Part shown: piece after piece, positions 17,721 to 26,884 of the stretch | Numbering within the stretch: position 1 is the first letter of the stretch | How the letters are laid out: each line of letters starts with the position of its first letter | Source: Xylanimonas protaetiae | GTDB taxonomy: Bacteria; Actinomycetota; Actinomycetes; Actinomycetales; Cellulomonadaceae | Reading direction: 5' to 3' | DNA length: 64,000 nucleotides | NCBI RefSeq assembly: GCF_004135385.1 | Contig: NZ_CP035493.1 | Coordinates: forward strand, 1,736,001 to 1,800,000 | Notes under the pieces: model-generated | The model's database searches: none | Told to the model about the DNA's origin: nothing | Seen by the model: the letters and a program-made list of their open reading frames with translations, nothing else | Program-made: the position numbers and the translations under genes

Positions 17721-18191
17721 ATGAAGCTCGCGTACCCCAGCCCGCAGTTCCCGGGGCTGCCCGCGGTGACGATCGACTGCCCCGAGGGGTGGTCGCCCCT
17801 CCGGGTCGCGAACGCGCACCTCGCCCTCGCCGCCGACGTCGAGGAGGGAAAGTTCCGCCCCAACGTCGTCGTCGTCCTCACCCGGATGGCGGACGGGCAG
17901 ACGCTCGAGTCGACCGTCGCCGCCATGACGGCCCACCTCGCGGGGCTCGACGGGTACGAGGAGGCGGGCCGCGAGGCCGCCGAGGTAGCCGGGCACCCGG
18001 GGTTCCGCCTCGAGTGCGCCTGGGCGGACGCCACCGCGGGCACCGTCGCTCAGGCGGTGCGGCTCGCCGTCGTCGAGCACGACGGGGTGCGGGACCTCGT
18101 CCAGGTGACCGGCACCGCCCGCGGCACGCAGGTGGACGTCGTCTGGCCGTGGATCCGCACGATCCAGGACTCCGTGACGGTCGAGGCGTGA
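17721..18191 (+). CDS. LpqN/LpqT-like protein
   Basis: Protein of 156 residues whose pattern (short beta-rich start with CPEGW, then a Phe/Val-rich core and a terminal WIRTIQDSV helix) resembles the LpqN/LpqT fold of actinobacteria, which is linked to cell-envelope processes. It lacks the usual lipoprotein signal. ATG 17721 with GAAGGA upstream. Its place directly behind the WXG100 effector-like gene suggests a chaperone or accessory role; EspG-like chaperones were considered but there is no clear motif. Confidence 0.55.
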   Translation: MKLAYPSPQFPGLPAVTIDCPEGWSPLRVANAHLALAADVEEGKFRPNVVVVLTRMADGQTLESTVAAMTAHLAGLDGYEEAGREAAEVAGHPGFRLECAWADATAGTVAQAVRLAVVEHDGVRDLVQVTGTARGTQVDVVWPWIRTIQDSVTVEA

Positions 18192-18195
18192 CCGC

Positions 18196-18933
18196 ATGAC
18201 CCAGAGCTCGTACCGCGTCCTGCACGGCACCGTCCTGGCCGGCGCCGTCGGCGGCACGTTGGCCTACCTCTTCGGGAGCACCCCGGCGGCGTTCGCCCTG
18301 TGGGGCCTCGCCGTCGCGGGGGCCGTCGTCGTCGCCGTGACCGGTGTCCGCACGGGCCTGGCGCAGGCCGTACGCCGCCCGCGGGCGACGGCGGCCGGCG
18401 TCATCGCGACCCCGGCCGCGCCCGCCCCGCTGGACGCCGTGCTGGCCGCGCTGGACGACCTCAACGACCCGGACCTGCCCTTCGAGATCGGCGCCGAGCC
18501 GACGCCCGACGGCGCGGTCGTCACGGTCCGGTGGCGCGTCGAGGAGCTGCGCTGGAAGACGCTCTTCACCCAGGGGTCGTACGTCACCAACTGGAAGATG
18601 GTCGTCAGGCTCGACGCGGCCAGGGCGCGGTACCGCTTCCTCGAGTACACGTCGCAGGCGCGGCACGAGGAGGGCGTCTGGCCGCCGCGCGCCGACTGGG
18701 ACTGGAAGGGCACGGTCGGCAAGACGGCCGGGCAGATGACGCTGCACGTGGTGATGACCCCGGCCGGCTCCGTCGGGACGACGACGCAGGGCCTCGACGG
18801 CCCCCGCACGTCGTGGGTCGGCGCCGTCTCGATCCGCCCGGCCGACGCCAAGGTCCCGGTGCTCACCACGCTCCGGAACCACGGGTGGCGCCCCCGCGCG
18901 GACTGGGCCGGCGCGCGCCTGTTCGAACGATGA
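18196..18933 (+). CDS. membrane protein of unknown function
   Basis: Protein of 245 residues with two N-terminal membrane helices (about residues 10-27 and 30-49, LWGLAVAGAVVVAVTGV) and a soluble domain rich in aromatic residues (WRVEELRWKTLF, WDWKGTVGKTAGQ). I do not recognise the soluble domain. It starts four bases after the preceding gene, so it is probably co-transcribed and may be a membrane component or anchor of the locus. Confidence 0.7.
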   Translation: MTQSSYRVLHGTVLAGAVGGTLAYLFGSTPAAFALWGLAVAGAVVVAVTGVRTGLAQAVRRPRATAAGVIATPAAPAPLDAVLAALDDLNDPDLPFEIGAEPTPDGAVVTVRWRVEELRWKTLFTQGSYVTNWKMVVRLDAARARYRFLEYTSQARHEEGVWPPRADWDWKGTVGKTAGQMTLHVVMTPAGSVGTTTQGLDGPRTSWVGAVSIRPADAKVPVLTTLRNHGWRPRADWAGARLFER

Positions 18934-18941
18934 GGGGACAC

Positions 18942-19862
18942 GTGAGGACGACGTTCAGGACGACCGCCGCCGCGGCGCTCGCAGCCCTGGCGCTCGCCGG
19001 CTGCTCGGCGCAGATCGGCGACGTCGTGGAGATCCCGGACTACACCCCGGTGGAGGCCGACGGCGTGCAGCTGGACATCCTGGACGGCATGACGGAGGCG
19101 AACGCGCCTGCGGGCTTCTCCACCTTCTGGCAGAGCCGGACGGGCACGTCCCGGGTGTCCATCGGGATCGCCACCGACGCCGACGCCTCCGGCTTCGTGG
19201 CCGACCAGCTCGCGTCGCTGGGCACCACGTTCAAGGGCTTCGAGTCGACGGAGGGCGACGACGGCTCCGCGACCTTCAGCGGCACCGGCGTCGACGGCGA
19301 CGAGTACACGGGCATCGTCGCGGTGCGCGGCACGACGGGCGTCGTCATGTCCGCGGGTCCCGGCGTCTCCGGCGGGGTGCTCCAGCACGTCGTGGACTCG
19401 ATCGAGCCCTCGGACGCCAGGGCGGCCGACGCCGAGCCGGCGGACGACGCCCATGCGGCCGACACGGCCGACGACGCCGACACCCCGGAGACGACGACGG
19501 TCTACACCGACGACGACTCCGTCATGGTCGACGTCCTGCGGGGCATGGAGAAGCACCCGTCGGACGCCTACGACGGCCTGTGGCAGACCCCGGCGGGCCA
19601 GGACCCGCAGGTGACCGTCTCGGTCCAGGCCGATGCCGACGCCTCCTTCCTCCAGGAGCAGGCGGCGGCGATCTCGCACGTCATGACCGACACCGTCGAG
19701 CTCGACGCGAGCGCGGACCGGTACGTCTTCTCGGGCACGGGCGTGGACGGCAAGGTCTACACCGTGGTCGTGGGCGTCAACGACGGGGTCGGCGTCGTCG
19801 CGTCGGGCGGGCCGGGCCTCGACGAGCAGGTGCTGCGCGACATCGCGGACTCCGCGTTCTGA
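18942..19862 (+). CDS. lipoprotein with a duplicated domain
   Basis: Secreted lipoprotein: signal peptide with lipobox LALAGCSA, cysteine near residue 20. The mature part consists of two tandem copies of one domain of about 110 residues (V-x-D-I/V-L-x-GM ... FSGTGVDG(D/K)xYT ... AGPGVSGGVLQHVVDSI / SGGPGLDEQVLRDIADS), separated by an Asp/Ala linker. GTG 18942 is chosen because AGGGGA lies just upstream; an ATG at 18930 overlapping the previous stop is the alternative. Function unknown; an envelope partner of the secretion locus is plausible. Confidence 0.78.
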   Translation: MRTTFRTTAAAALAALALAGCSAQIGDVVEIPDYTPVEADGVQLDILDGMTEANAPAGFSTFWQSRTGTSRVSIGIATDADASGFVADQLASLGTTFKGFESTEGDDGSATFSGTGVDGDEYTGIVAVRGTTGVVMSAGPGVSGGVLQHVVDSIEPSDARAADAEPADDAHAADTADDADTPETTTVYTDDDSVMVDVLRGMEKHPSDAYDGLWQTPAGQDPQVTVSVQADADASFLQEQAAAISHVMTDTVELDASADRYVFSGTGVDGKVYTVVVGVNDGVGVVASGGPGLDEQVLRDIADSAF

Positions 19863-19929
19863 GCCGTGGGACGCTCGACGCGGTCATCGACTCGAACCAG
19901 CATCCCGCTCCGGCGGTCGCGGAGGTGTG

Positions 19930-20706
19930 ATGAAACCCTGGGACCCGAACCCGAGCCAGCCGCTGTGGCTGGCTGCGCCGCAGACGGCTGACGGGACGAC
20001 GCCGTCGGCCGTGGCCGTGGCGCTGCGGCCGGTCGGCTACCTGCTCTACGCGGCCTTCTTCTGGGTCTGCTTCGCCTTCGTCGTCGGGCTGCACGTCTTC
20101 GTGTTCCTGCTCCTGGCCATCGAGGGCACCGAGGCGGTGGACTCCGGGCTGCCTCCGTGGGACGAGCTCGTGCACACCGTGTCGACGTCTCAAGGTCCGG
20201 CGCTCGCGGTGCTCTTGACGGTCGTCCTCGTCGTCCTCTACGCACCCTCGGCCGGAACGCTCGCGCTCTTCCACGTCCCGCTCCTGGCCTGGTCGACGGC
20301 CCTGCTGGCGACGACGGCGTTCGTGCGCTCGCTCGACCCGGCGTATCGGGCGGAGAAGCTCACGGGCACGTCCTGGGCGCGCCCGTCGGACACGCTCATG
20401 TTCCATGTGCCCGGACCCGACGGCCGCGGTCTGGCGATGTCATGCCTCCCCGTACGCCGAACTGCCTTCACCTGCCGGGTCGTGAAGGCGTACCACGCGG
20501 GCTGGTTCGTCCAGGGCGGCACGTTCGTCGCGACGCTGCCGCTGGGCGTCGCGCACCTCGCCGGCGTGGTGTTCGTGTACCCGGGCGTGCCGACGGGCCT
20601 GCGGGTCGTGGTCGCGCTGGTCGGCCTCGCGTGCCTGGCGCTGTCCGTCGTCCTGCTCACGCGCGCGCTCCGCCGGCGTTACGGGGCGGTCGCGGCCCGC
20701 CGCTGA
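19930..20706 (+). CDS. polytopic membrane protein of unknown function
   Basis: Protein of 258 residues with about four hydrophobic helices in two pairs (near residues 30-62, 90-125, 200-222 and 228-248). The central 80 residues are soluble. ATG 19930 has GGAGG four bases upstream. I recognise no family. It closes the plus-strand run of this region and faces the convergent peptidase gene. Confidence 0.7.
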   Translation: MKPWDPNPSQPLWLAAPQTADGTTPSAVAVALRPVGYLLYAAFFWVCFAFVVGLHVFVFLLLAIEGTEAVDSGLPPWDELVHTVSTSQGPALAVLLTVVLVVLYAPSAGTLALFHVPLLAWSTALLATTAFVRSLDPAYRAEKLTGTSWARPSDTLMFHVPGPDGRGLAMSCLPVRRTAFTCRVVKAYHAGWFVQGGTFVATLPLGVAHLAGVVFVYPGVPTGLRVVVALVGLACLALSVVLLTRALRRRYGAVAARR

Positions 20707-20754
20707 CAGGTTCGCGGTGAGCGCCGCGACGCCGCCGAGCAGAGCGGTGGCCGG

Positions 20755-21351
20755 CTACGCCCGCGCGAGCGCCAGCGTGACCGCCGCGCCCAGCAGCATC
20801 CACGGCCCGAACGCGATCGCCGTCGCCAGGGTCGCGCGCCGCGCGACGACGAGCGCGACGGCCGCGAGGCCGCCCAGCAGGAAGGGCAGCACGCCCGTCC
20901 ACCACACGGCGTCCCAGCCGGCCCACCCGGCGGGCAGCCCGAGGAGCACGGCGAGCTTGACGTCGCCGAGCCCGAGCCCGCGCCGCTGCGCCAGGTGCAG
21001 CAGCAGGTAGGCGCCGCCCAGCACCGCCCCGCCGGCGAGCGCCCGCACGAGCCGCCCGCCGTCGCCGCCCGCCGCCGCGGCCAGCGCCAGCAGCCCCGCG
21101 GTGAGCGCGAGGGCCGGGAGCGTGACCGCGTCGGGCAACCGGTGCGTCCGGGCGTCGACCACCGCATGGGCCGCCCCGGCCAGCCCGACGACGACGTAGG
21201 CGGGCGTCGCCCACCCCGGCCCGGAGGCCCAGAGCGCCCAGGTGACGCCGACGACGGCGAGCGCGGCGACGGCCCTGCGGTGCGGCGCGACCTCCGCGGC
21301 GACCCGCGCGGACCAGCGCGTGCGCGTGAGGGTCGAGCCGGGAGCGGGCAT
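20755..21351 (-). CDS. A24-family prepilin peptidase-like protein
   Basis: Membrane aspartyl protease of the type IV prepilin peptidase family (CpaA/TadV size class, 198 residues). The two catalytic aspartates are in VDARTHRLPD and GLGLGDVKLA, each after a hydrophobic helix; six helices are predicted by eye. The N-terminal methylation domain of PilD is absent, as usual in the short class. No pilin or tad genes are nearby, so its substrate is unknown. Start ATG 21351 with AGGA upstream. Confidence 0.85.
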   Translation of the reverse strand: MPAPGSTLTRTRWSARVAAEVAPHRRAVAALAVVGVTWALWASGPGWATPAYVVVGLAGAAHAVVDARTHRLPDAVTLPALALTAGLLALAAAAGGDGGRLVRALAGGAVLGGAYLLLHLAQRRGLGLGDVKLAVLLGLPAGWAGWDAVWWTGVLPFLLGGLAAVALVVARRATLATAIAFGPWMLLGAAVTLALARA

Positions 21352-21601
21352 GGTTCCTGAGGGTAGGGCGGCGCGCGCCGCCGCGCCGCCGCCGTCCACA
21401 GACACACGCCGCCTTGCGCAGCGATAGGCCCAGCCTTGATGACCAGGTCGCGAGACCGATGCGTGAACGTCCTGTCCAGATCCTGGGACAAGTGTCCACT
21501 TCCTGTGGGGCCCGACCGGGTCGGCCGTAAACTGGGAGGCCGAGAAGCACCTCCGGGCGCCTCGCGCCTGCACCGCCCCCGATCCGGGAGGATCCCCTGC
21601 T
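21352..21601. promoter_or_regulatory. divergent intergenic region between peptidase and fprA
   Basis: This 250-base gap separates two divergent genes and should hold both promoters. The most regular element is an inverted repeat GGACA-AG-TGTCC (21486-21497), a possible regulator site. GGGAGGATCC just before 21602 serves as ribosome site for fprA. I see no riboswitch-like structure. Confidence 0.4.
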
Positions 21602-23011
21602 GTGACCAGCACCCGCCCCTTGCGCGTCGCGATCGTCGGCGCCGGCCCCGCCGGCATCTACGCCGCCGACATCCTGTCGAAGACCGACCTGGACGTCTCG
21701 ATCGACCTGTACGAGCGCCTGCCCGCGCCGTTCGGCCTCGTGCGCTACGGCGTCGCCCCGGACCACCCGCGGATCAAGCAGATCATCGTGGCGCTGCACA
21801 AGGTGCTCGCCCGCGGCGACGTGCGCCTGCTCGCCAACGTCGACTACGGCGTGGACGTCAAGCTCGAGGACCTGCGCCAGTTCTACGACGCCGTGATCTT
21901 CTCGACCGGCTCCATCAAGGACGCCCCGCTCCCGCTGCCGGGCGTGGACCTCAAGGGCTCCTACGGCGCCGCCGACTTCGTCTCCTGGTACGACGGCCAC
22001 CCCGACGTGCCGCGCACCTGGCCGCTCGAGGCCACGACCGTCGCGGTGCTCGGCGCGGGCAACGTCGCGCTCGACGTCGCCCGCGTGCTCGCCAAGCACG
22101 CCGACGACATGCTGCCCACCGACATCCCGGCCAACGTCTACGAGGGCCTCAAGGCCTCGCCGGTCACGGACGTGCACGTGTTCGCGCGCCGCGGCCCCGC
22201 CCAGGTCAAGTTCTCGCCGCTCGAGCTGCGCGAGCTCGGCCACGTCCCCGACGTCGACGTCGTCGTCTACCCCGAGGACTACGACTTCGACGAGGGCTCG
22301 ATGGCCGCGATCGAGTCGTCGAACCAGACCAAGCAGGTCGTCAAGACCCTCACGGACTGGACCCTGACGGACCCGGCGTCGCAGACCGCGAGCCGCCGCA
22401 TCCACCTGCACTTCCTGCACCAGCCGGCCGCCATCCTCGGCGACGGCAAGGTGGAGGCCCTGCGCACCGAGCGCACCGCGCTCCAGGGCGACGGCACCGC
22501 CAAGGGCACCGGCGAGTTCCACGACTGGCCCGTCGAAGCCGTCTACCGCGCCGTCGGCTACTTCGGCTCGCCGCTGCCCGAGATCCCGTTCGACCAGGAC
22601 CGGGGCGTCATCTCCAACCGCGAGGGCCGCGTCGTCGACATGGTGGGCGACCACCTGCCCGGCGTGTACACCACCGGCTGGATCAAGCGCGGCCCGGTGG
22701 GTCTCATCGGCCACACCAAGTCCGACGCGTCCGAGACGATCCGCCACCTGGTCGAGGACGTCACGGGCGTCGGCGACGGCGGCGACGTCGCCACGGGCGA
22801 CCTGGCCGGCGGCCGGACGGCCGCGCACGGCGACCCGCAGGCGGTGCTCGACTTCCTCGCCGAGCGTGGCGTCGACTTCGTCGAGTGGCACGAGTTCGAG
22901 CTGCTGGACGCGCACGAGCAGGAGCTCGGCGAGCCGCACGGCCGCGAGCGCATCAAGGTGGTGCCGCGCGAGGAGATGATCGCCGTCGCGAAGCGGCGCA
23001 CGGACGCCTGA
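21602..23011 (+). CDS. fprA: FprA-type ferredoxin/flavodoxin-NADP+ reductase
   Basis: Flavoenzyme of 469 residues in the adrenodoxin-reductase-like family, moving electrons between NADPH and ferredoxin. FAD-binding motif VGAGPAGIYAAD at the N-terminus, PFGLVRYGVAPDHPRIK, NADP-binding GAGNVALDVAR near residue 150, and the late GWIKRGPVGLIGHTKSDA typical of FprA. Length matches the family. GTG 21602 with GGGAGG upstream. It stands alone, with a strong terminator behind it. Confidence 0.95.
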   Translation: MTSTRPLRVAIVGAGPAGIYAADILSKTDLDVSIDLYERLPAPFGLVRYGVAPDHPRIKQIIVALHKVLARGDVRLLANVDYGVDVKLEDLRQFYDAVIFSTGSIKDAPLPLPGVDLKGSYGAADFVSWYDGHPDVPRTWPLEATTVAVLGAGNVALDVARVLAKHADDMLPTDIPANVYEGLKASPVTDVHVFARRGPAQVKFSPLELRELGHVPDVDVVVYPEDYDFDEGSMAAIESSNQTKQVVKTLTDWTLTDPASQTASRRIHLHFLHQPAAILGDGKVEALRTERTALQGDGTAKGTGEFHDWPVEAVYRAVGYFGSPLPEIPFDQDRGVISNREGRVVDMVGDHLPGVYTTGWIKRGPVGLIGHTKSDASETIRHLVEDVTGVGDGGDVATGDLAGGRTAAHGDPQAVLDFLAERGVDFVEWHEFELLDAHEQELGEPHGRERIKVVPREEMIAVAKRRTDA

Positions 23012-23042
23012 TCGGCGCCAGCGGCCCCGACGCAGGACGATA

Positions 23043-23079
23043 GGGGGCGACGACGGTGGGAACCGTCGTCGCCCCCTTT
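23043..23079 (+). terminator. intrinsic terminator of fprA
   Basis: Perfect 15-base-pair stem (23043-23057 with 23062-23076), loop GGGA, followed by TTT. It lies 31 bases after the fprA stop and before htpX. Confidence 0.85.
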
Positions 23080-23122
23080 GCGTTCTCCTCACGCAGGTGC
23101 ACCACCGAAGGAAGAAGGACCG

Positions 23123-24025
23123 ATGGGCCAGAGGCAGCACTTCAACGGCGTGAAGACGGCGGCGCTGTTCGGCGTGATGTGGGCCGTGGTCCTCGGCCTG
23201 GGCTGGCTCATGGGCGGCGGGACGCCGCGGTTCCTGTGGCTGTTCACGGTCATCGGCCTCGTGATGACGTTCGTGGGCTACTGGAACTCGGACAAGATCG
23301 CGATCCGGGCGATGCACGCCTATCCGGTCACCGAGCTCGAGGCGCCGGAGATGTTCCGCATCGTGCGCGAGCTGTCGACGGCGGCGCGGCAGCCGATGCC
23401 CCGGCTGTACATCTCCCCGACGCGGGCCCCGAACGCGTTCGCGACGGGCCGCAACCCGAAGAACGCGGCGGTCTGCTGCACCGAGGGCATCCTGACCCTC
23501 CTCACGGAGCGCGAGCTGCGCGGGGTGCTGGGCCACGAGCTCATGCACGTCTACAACCGCGACATCCTCACCTCGTCGGTGGCCTCGGCCCTGGCCGGCG
23601 TGATCACGTCGCTGGCGCAGTTCTTCATGTTCTTCGGTGGGGGCGGCGACCGGCGCGAGGGCGGCGGCAACCCGCTGGCAGGCCTGGCGATGGTCATCCT
23701 GGCCCCGATCGCGGCGACGCTCATCCAGCTCGCCATCTCCCGCACGCGCGAGTACGACGCGGACGAGGACGGGGCGAAGCTCACGGGTGACCCGATGGCG
23801 CTGGCGTCGGCGCTGCGCAAGCTCGACCAGGGCACCGCGGCGGCCCCGCTGCCGCAGACGCGCGAGCTCGAGAACGTCAGCCACCTGATGTTCGCCAACC
23901 CGTTCCGCGGCGCCGGCATGGCCAAGCTGTTCTCGACCCACCCGCCCATGGCCGAGCGCATCCGCCGCCTCGAGGGCATGGCGGGCGGCACGGGCCTCGG
24001 CGAGGGCGGGATCCCGCGCTACTAG
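23123..24025 (+). CDS. htpX: HtpX membrane metalloprotease
   Basis: Zinc metalloprotease of 300 residues that degrades damaged membrane proteins. Two N-terminal helices, HEXXH motif HELMH near residue 141, two more hydrophobic segments, and the third zinc ligand region [15 protein letters not shown] 23123 with GAAGGA upstream. Its stop overlaps the stop of the convergent HAD gene. Confidence 0.96.
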   Translation: MGQRQHFNGVKTAALFGVMWAVVLGLGWLMGGGTPRFLWLFTVIGLVMTFVGYWNSDKIAIRAMHAYPVTELEAPEMFRIVRELSTAARQPMPRLYISPTRAPNAFATGRNPKNAAVCCTEGILTLLTERELRGVLGHELMHVYNRDILTSSVASALAGVITSLAQFFMFFGGGGDRREGGGNPLAGLAMVILAPIAATLIQLAISRTREYDADEDGAKLTGDPMALASALRKLDQGTAAAPLPQTRELENVSHLMFANPFRGAGMAKLFSTHPPMAERIRRLEGMAGGTGLGEGGIPRY

Positions 24026-24906
24026 GCCGAGAGCGCGGCCTCCAGGGCGCGTGCCACGCCGTCGTCGTCGTTGGACGCGACGACGGCGTCCGCGGTCGCC
24101 AGGACGTCCGGGTGGGCGTTGGCGACGGCGTGGCCGACCCCAGCCCAGCGCAGCATGGGCAGGTCGTTCGGCATGTCGCCGAACGCCCACACGTCGGCGG
24201 CGTCGATGCCCTCGCGGGCGCACCAGCGCGCCAGCGCGGTCTCCTTGCTCACGCCCGGCGCGAGCAGCTCGGCGAGCCCGCCGCCGCCCGAGTAGTGCAG
24301 CTCGGCCCGGTCGCCGACGACGTCGCGCACGACGGCGAAGAACTCCTCCTGCGCGGCCGTCGAGACGCGCGGCGCGGTCACGGGGCCGGACGCGCGGGCG
24401 GCGCGCAGGTCGGCGTCCGTCATGGCGAGCAGCTTGCCGACGGGCGGCGCGCCCACGAAGAACGTCTCCTCGACGTGCGGCCGCAGCCACGCGGGGTGGA
24501 TCCGCTCGAGCGCCTCGACGCCCGCGTAGACGTCGTCGAAGGTGGGGCCGTCGACGCGCTCGAGCACGAACGCGACGCCGGGCACGGCGGCCCGCAGGTC
24601 GGCGACGAGCGCGGCGGCGTCGTCGTCCGCGAACCCGCAGACGTCGAGCGCCCGGTCCGTGTCCAGCTCCCACACAGCCGCGCCGCCGAGGCACACCACG
24701 CGCCCGTGCCCGCCGACGACGTCGGCCAGCGGGCCGAGCCAGCGCGGCGGGCGGGCGGTGACGAAGAGGACCTCGACGCCGGCCGCCTCGGCGGCGGCCA
24801 GCGTCTCGCGGGTGCGCGCCGACAGCGTGCCGTCGTGGCGCAGCAGCGTGCCGTCCAGGTCGGTGGCGACGAGGCGGGGGAGCGTCGCCGGGCGCGCGTC
24901 CGTCAC
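24022..24906 (-). CDS. Cof-type HAD hydrolase
   Basis: Sugar-phosphate phosphatase of the HAD superfamily, Cof/IIB type, 294 residues. Motif I is ATDLDGTLL; motif II lies in [10 protein letters not shown]; motif III/IV is [12 protein letters not shown], then [14 protein letters not shown]. Start GTG 24906 overlaps the stop of yajQ by four bases. Substrate cannot be predicted. Confidence 0.93.
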   Translation of the reverse strand: MTDARPATLPRLVATDLDGTLLRHDGTLSARTRETLAAAEAAGVEVLFVTARPPRWLGPLADVVGGHGRVVCLGGAAVWELDTDRALDVCGFADDDAAALVADLRAAVPGVAFVLERVDGPTFDDVYAGVEALERIHPAWLRPHVEETFFVGAPPVGKLLAMTDADLRAARASGPVTAPRVSTAAQEEFFAVVRDVVGDRAELHYSGGGGLAELLAPGVSKETALARWCAREGIDAADVWAFGDMPNDLPMLRWAGVGHAVANAHPDVLATADAVVASNDDDGVARALEAALSA

Positions 24907-25397
24907 CGGTAGTTGGTGAACTGCAGGGCGACGTCCAGGTCGGCGCCCTTGAGCAGCGCGATGACGGTCTGGAGGTCGTCACGGGACTTGGACGTGACGC
25001 GCACCTCGTCGCCCGTGATCTGCGTCTTGACGGCCTTGGGGCCCTCGTCGCGGATGATCTTGGTGATCTTCTTCGCGTTCTCGCTGCTCAGGCCCTCCTT
25101 GATGGAGGCGGCCAGGCGGTACTCCTTGCCCGAGAGCTTGGGCTCCTTGTCGCCGGCGTCGAGCGACTTGAGGCTGATGCCGCGCTTGACGAGCTTGGTC
25201 TCGAAGACGTCGAGGATCGCCAGCACGCGCTCGGCCGAGTTGGCGATCATGAGGATCGACTCGCCGCTCCAGGCGATCGAGGCGCCGACGTTCTTGAAGT
25301 CGTAGCGCTGCGCGATCTCCTTGACGGCCTGGTTGAGGGCGTTGTCGACCTCCTGACGGTCGACCTTGGAGACGATGTCGAACGACGAGTCAGCCAC
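24903..25397 (-). CDS. yajQ: YajQ-family nucleotide-binding protein
   Basis: YajQ (UPF0234/DUF520) protein of 164 residues, cytoplasmic; some homologues bind cyclic-di-GMP or RNA. The opening [12 protein letters not shown] and the [11 protein letters not shown] segment are diagnostic. The start GTG 25397 is chosen over upstream alternatives because the family begins here and GAGGAG lies just before it. Cotranscribed with the HAD gene. Confidence 0.95.
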   Translation of the reverse strand: MADSSFDIVSKVDRQEVDNALNQAVKEIAQRYDFKNVGASIAWSGESILMIANSAERVLAILDVFETKLVKRGISLKSLDAGDKEPKLSGKEYRLAASIKEGLSSENAKKITKIIRDEGPKAVKTQITGDEVRVTSKSRDDLQTVIALLKGADLDVALQFTNYR

Positions 25398-25531
25398 GGG
25401 GGTCTCCTCACGGGGTAGGTGTACGGGCATCTGGCGTCCACCGTAGCCGTCACCGCGCCGCGATTTCACGCGCAGGCCGACCCCGCGCTATGGTTGCTCC
25501 CGCCCTGCTGTGCGGGGCACGCACCAACCAC

Positions 25532-25615
25532 GCCAGGTTGCCCGAGCGGCCAATGGGATCTGACTGTAAATCAGACGCGAAAGCTTCGGGGGTTCGAATC
25601 CCTCACCTGGCACCA
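25532..25615 (+). tRNA. tRNA-Tyr: tRNA-Tyr (GTA)
   Basis: Perfect 7-bp acceptor stem (GCCAGGT with ACCTGGC), anticodon loop CTGTAAA with anticodon GTA at 25566-25568, a long variable arm, T loop TTCGAAT, and encoded CCA at 25613-25615. It is the last chromosomal gene before phage-type genes begin, so its 3' end is the likely attachment site. Confidence 0.96.
25594..25615. other. presumed prophage attachment site (attL) at the tRNA-Tyr 3' end
   Basis: Actinobacterial siphophages commonly insert at tRNA 3' ends and restore the gene with their own copy. Host genes stop at this tRNA and phage genes fill the rest of the window. The matching attR and the integrase must be beyond the right edge, so the core cannot be defined here. 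The true junction could also lie between 25.6 and 28.0 kb. Confidence 0.4.
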
Positions 25616-25625
25616 GCAAGGCCGG

Positions 25626-25662
25626 AACCCCGGATCACCAGCAGCAACGGTGACCCGGGGTT
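25626..25662 (+). terminator. hairpin downstream of tRNA-Tyr
   Basis: A 14-base stem with one mismatch (25626-25639 with 25649-25662), followed by CTTGCGTT. Probable terminator of the tRNA transcript. From here to 25935 there is no gene; the interval otherwise holds only the weak promoter and repeat described at 25849. Confidence 0.65.
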
Positions 25663-25848
25663 CTTGCGTTCCCAGGTGCCGCGCGTAGGCCGATCTGCCT
25701 ACTTCAGCAATCCTGTCAGCAATCTCCCCAGGGCGACGTGCGCGTCCTCGCGCGCAGGCATGGGGCCGCTGGCGCCGCGGGTCTGGCCGGTCAGTCAGGG
25801 TGGCGCAGAGGCCGCTCGGATTTCACCCGCTCGATGGAGCCCCAGGTC

Positions 25849-25877
25849 TGCCAATGTCCGACTTCCTGACATAGACT
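25849..25877 (+). promoter_or_regulatory. possible promoter and operator of the left-end small-gene cluster
   Basis: A TAGACT -10-like box (25872-25877) lies 17 bases after TGCCAA (25849-25854), and an inverted repeat ATGTC-N9-GACAT (25854-25858 and 25868-25872) overlaps it. Such a repeat over a promoter would fit autoregulation by the HTH protein encoded at 26486. The match to consensus is weak. Confidence 0.35.
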
Positions 25878-25935
25878 GTGGGTACGAGGTCAGGCACGAG
25901 GCCAGACCGGATCCCATAGAGGGGAGGAACACCAG

Positions 25936-26124
25936 ATGCTGATGATCATCAAGGTCGAGGACGGCACCGCGATCGTGTGCGAGGAGCACGAGATCGCCGC
26001 CGTCGTCAAGCAGTGGGTGCCCGAGTACTCGCACGAGGCCGCCGACGTCCTGCAGTTCGCGTACATGCGCGGCGAGGACACCCGGCGCCGCGAGTTCGCG
26101 CTCGGCATCGCGATCAGGTCCTGA
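25936..26124 (+). CDS. small acidic protein, first gene of left-end cluster
   Basis: Protein of 62 residues (MLMIIKVEDGTAIVCEEHE start), acidic, without membrane segment. GGGGAGGA precedes ATG 25936. No family recognised. As the first of four plus-strand small genes at the presumed prophage end, running opposite to the late operon, it is a candidate accessory (moron or anti-defence) gene. Confidence 0.7.
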   Translation: MLMIIKVEDGTAIVCEEHEIAAVVKQWVPEYSHEAADVLQFAYMRGEDTRRREFALGIAIRS

Positions 26125-26192
26125 TCGCACGGCGGCCCCGCCTCCGGGCGGGGCCGCCCCCACCGACCTTGCACAGCACCAGGTGACCCACC

Positions 26193-26489
26193 ATGAGCGA
26201 CATCGACACCCGCCCGTACACGTCGGCCGAGCTGCACGCCATCCGCACCCATCACATCCCCAGCGACGTCGCGTTCATCCGCGACGCGTGGGCCACCGGA
26301 AGCGAGGACAAGGCCAGCTTCCGTGCCGCGCTCGCGCTGCGCACCGCGGCGTACTACCTCAGGCGCGGCGCCACCGCCGAGGCACACGACCTCGTCACCC
26401 GCGCCGCCGCCGCGTGGGACGACGGCTGGAAGGCGCGGGAGGCTGCGCTGCTCACCGACTGGAAGACCCAGACGAAGGAGACCCGATGA
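26193..26489 (+). CDS. small helical protein of unknown function
   Basis: Protein of 98 residues, mostly alpha-helical by composition (AALALRTAAYYLRRG, AAAAWDDGWKAREAALL). Its stop overlaps the HTH gene start (ATGA), so the two are translationally coupled. No family recognised. Small proteins coupled to a downstream HTH gene are a hallmark of anti-CRISPR/Aca operons, but also of many other phage accessory loci. Confidence 0.7.
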   Translation: MSDIDTRPYTSAELHAIRTHHIPSDVAFIRDAWATGSEDKASFRAALALRTAAYYLRRGATAEAHDLVTRAAAAWDDGWKAREAALLTDWKTQTKETR

Positions 26490-26884
26490 CCGAGCCCCGC
26501 GCGCTCGAGCGCGACCCCATGACCGGTGCGGCCCTGCGCTGCACCCGCGAGCGCCTCGGCCTGACGACCCGGTGGCTGGCCGACCACCTCGACGTCGCCG
26601 AGCGGTCCGTGCACCGCTGGGAGTCGGGGGAGTGGCCGGTGCCCGACGGCGTCCGCCTCGCCGTCGAGCTCCTGACCGCCCGGCACGACGTGCTCGTCGA
26701 AGCGCTCCTGGCCGACGTCGACGCGCTGCCCGACCCGCTGCTGGTCACGTACCGGACGGACGCGGACGCGGATGCGATCGGCACCCCGGACGTGGCCGGC
26801 TACCCGGCGGCGTGGCACCGCGCCGCCGTCGGGCGCGTGCTCGCGGTGCGCCCGGGCGCGACCGTCGTCTACCGGGTGCCGTGA
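26486..26884 (+). CDS. HTH (Xre/YdiL-like) DNA-binding protein
   Basis: Protein of 132 residues. Residues about 10-55 form an Xre-type helix-turn-helix (TGAALRCTRERLGLTTRWLA, then VAERSVHRWESGEWPVPDG), similar to DUF1870/YdiL-type regulators; the C-terminal half is unassigned and acidic. Coupled to the genes on both sides (ATGA upstream, TGATG downstream). Probable autoregulator of this four-gene cluster. Confidence 0.8.
   Translation: MTEPRALERDPMTGAALRCTRERLGLTTRWLADHLDVAERSVHRWESGEWPVPDGVRLAVELLTARHDVLVEALLADVDALPDPLLVTYRTDADADAIGTPDVAGYPAAWHRAAVGRVLAVRPGATVVYRVP

Noticed and set aside
20657-24982. 1441-codon open frame on the minus strand
   Set aside because: Runs across fprA, htpX and the HAD gene in the wrong frame; only partial matches to low-complexity Arg-rich sequence.
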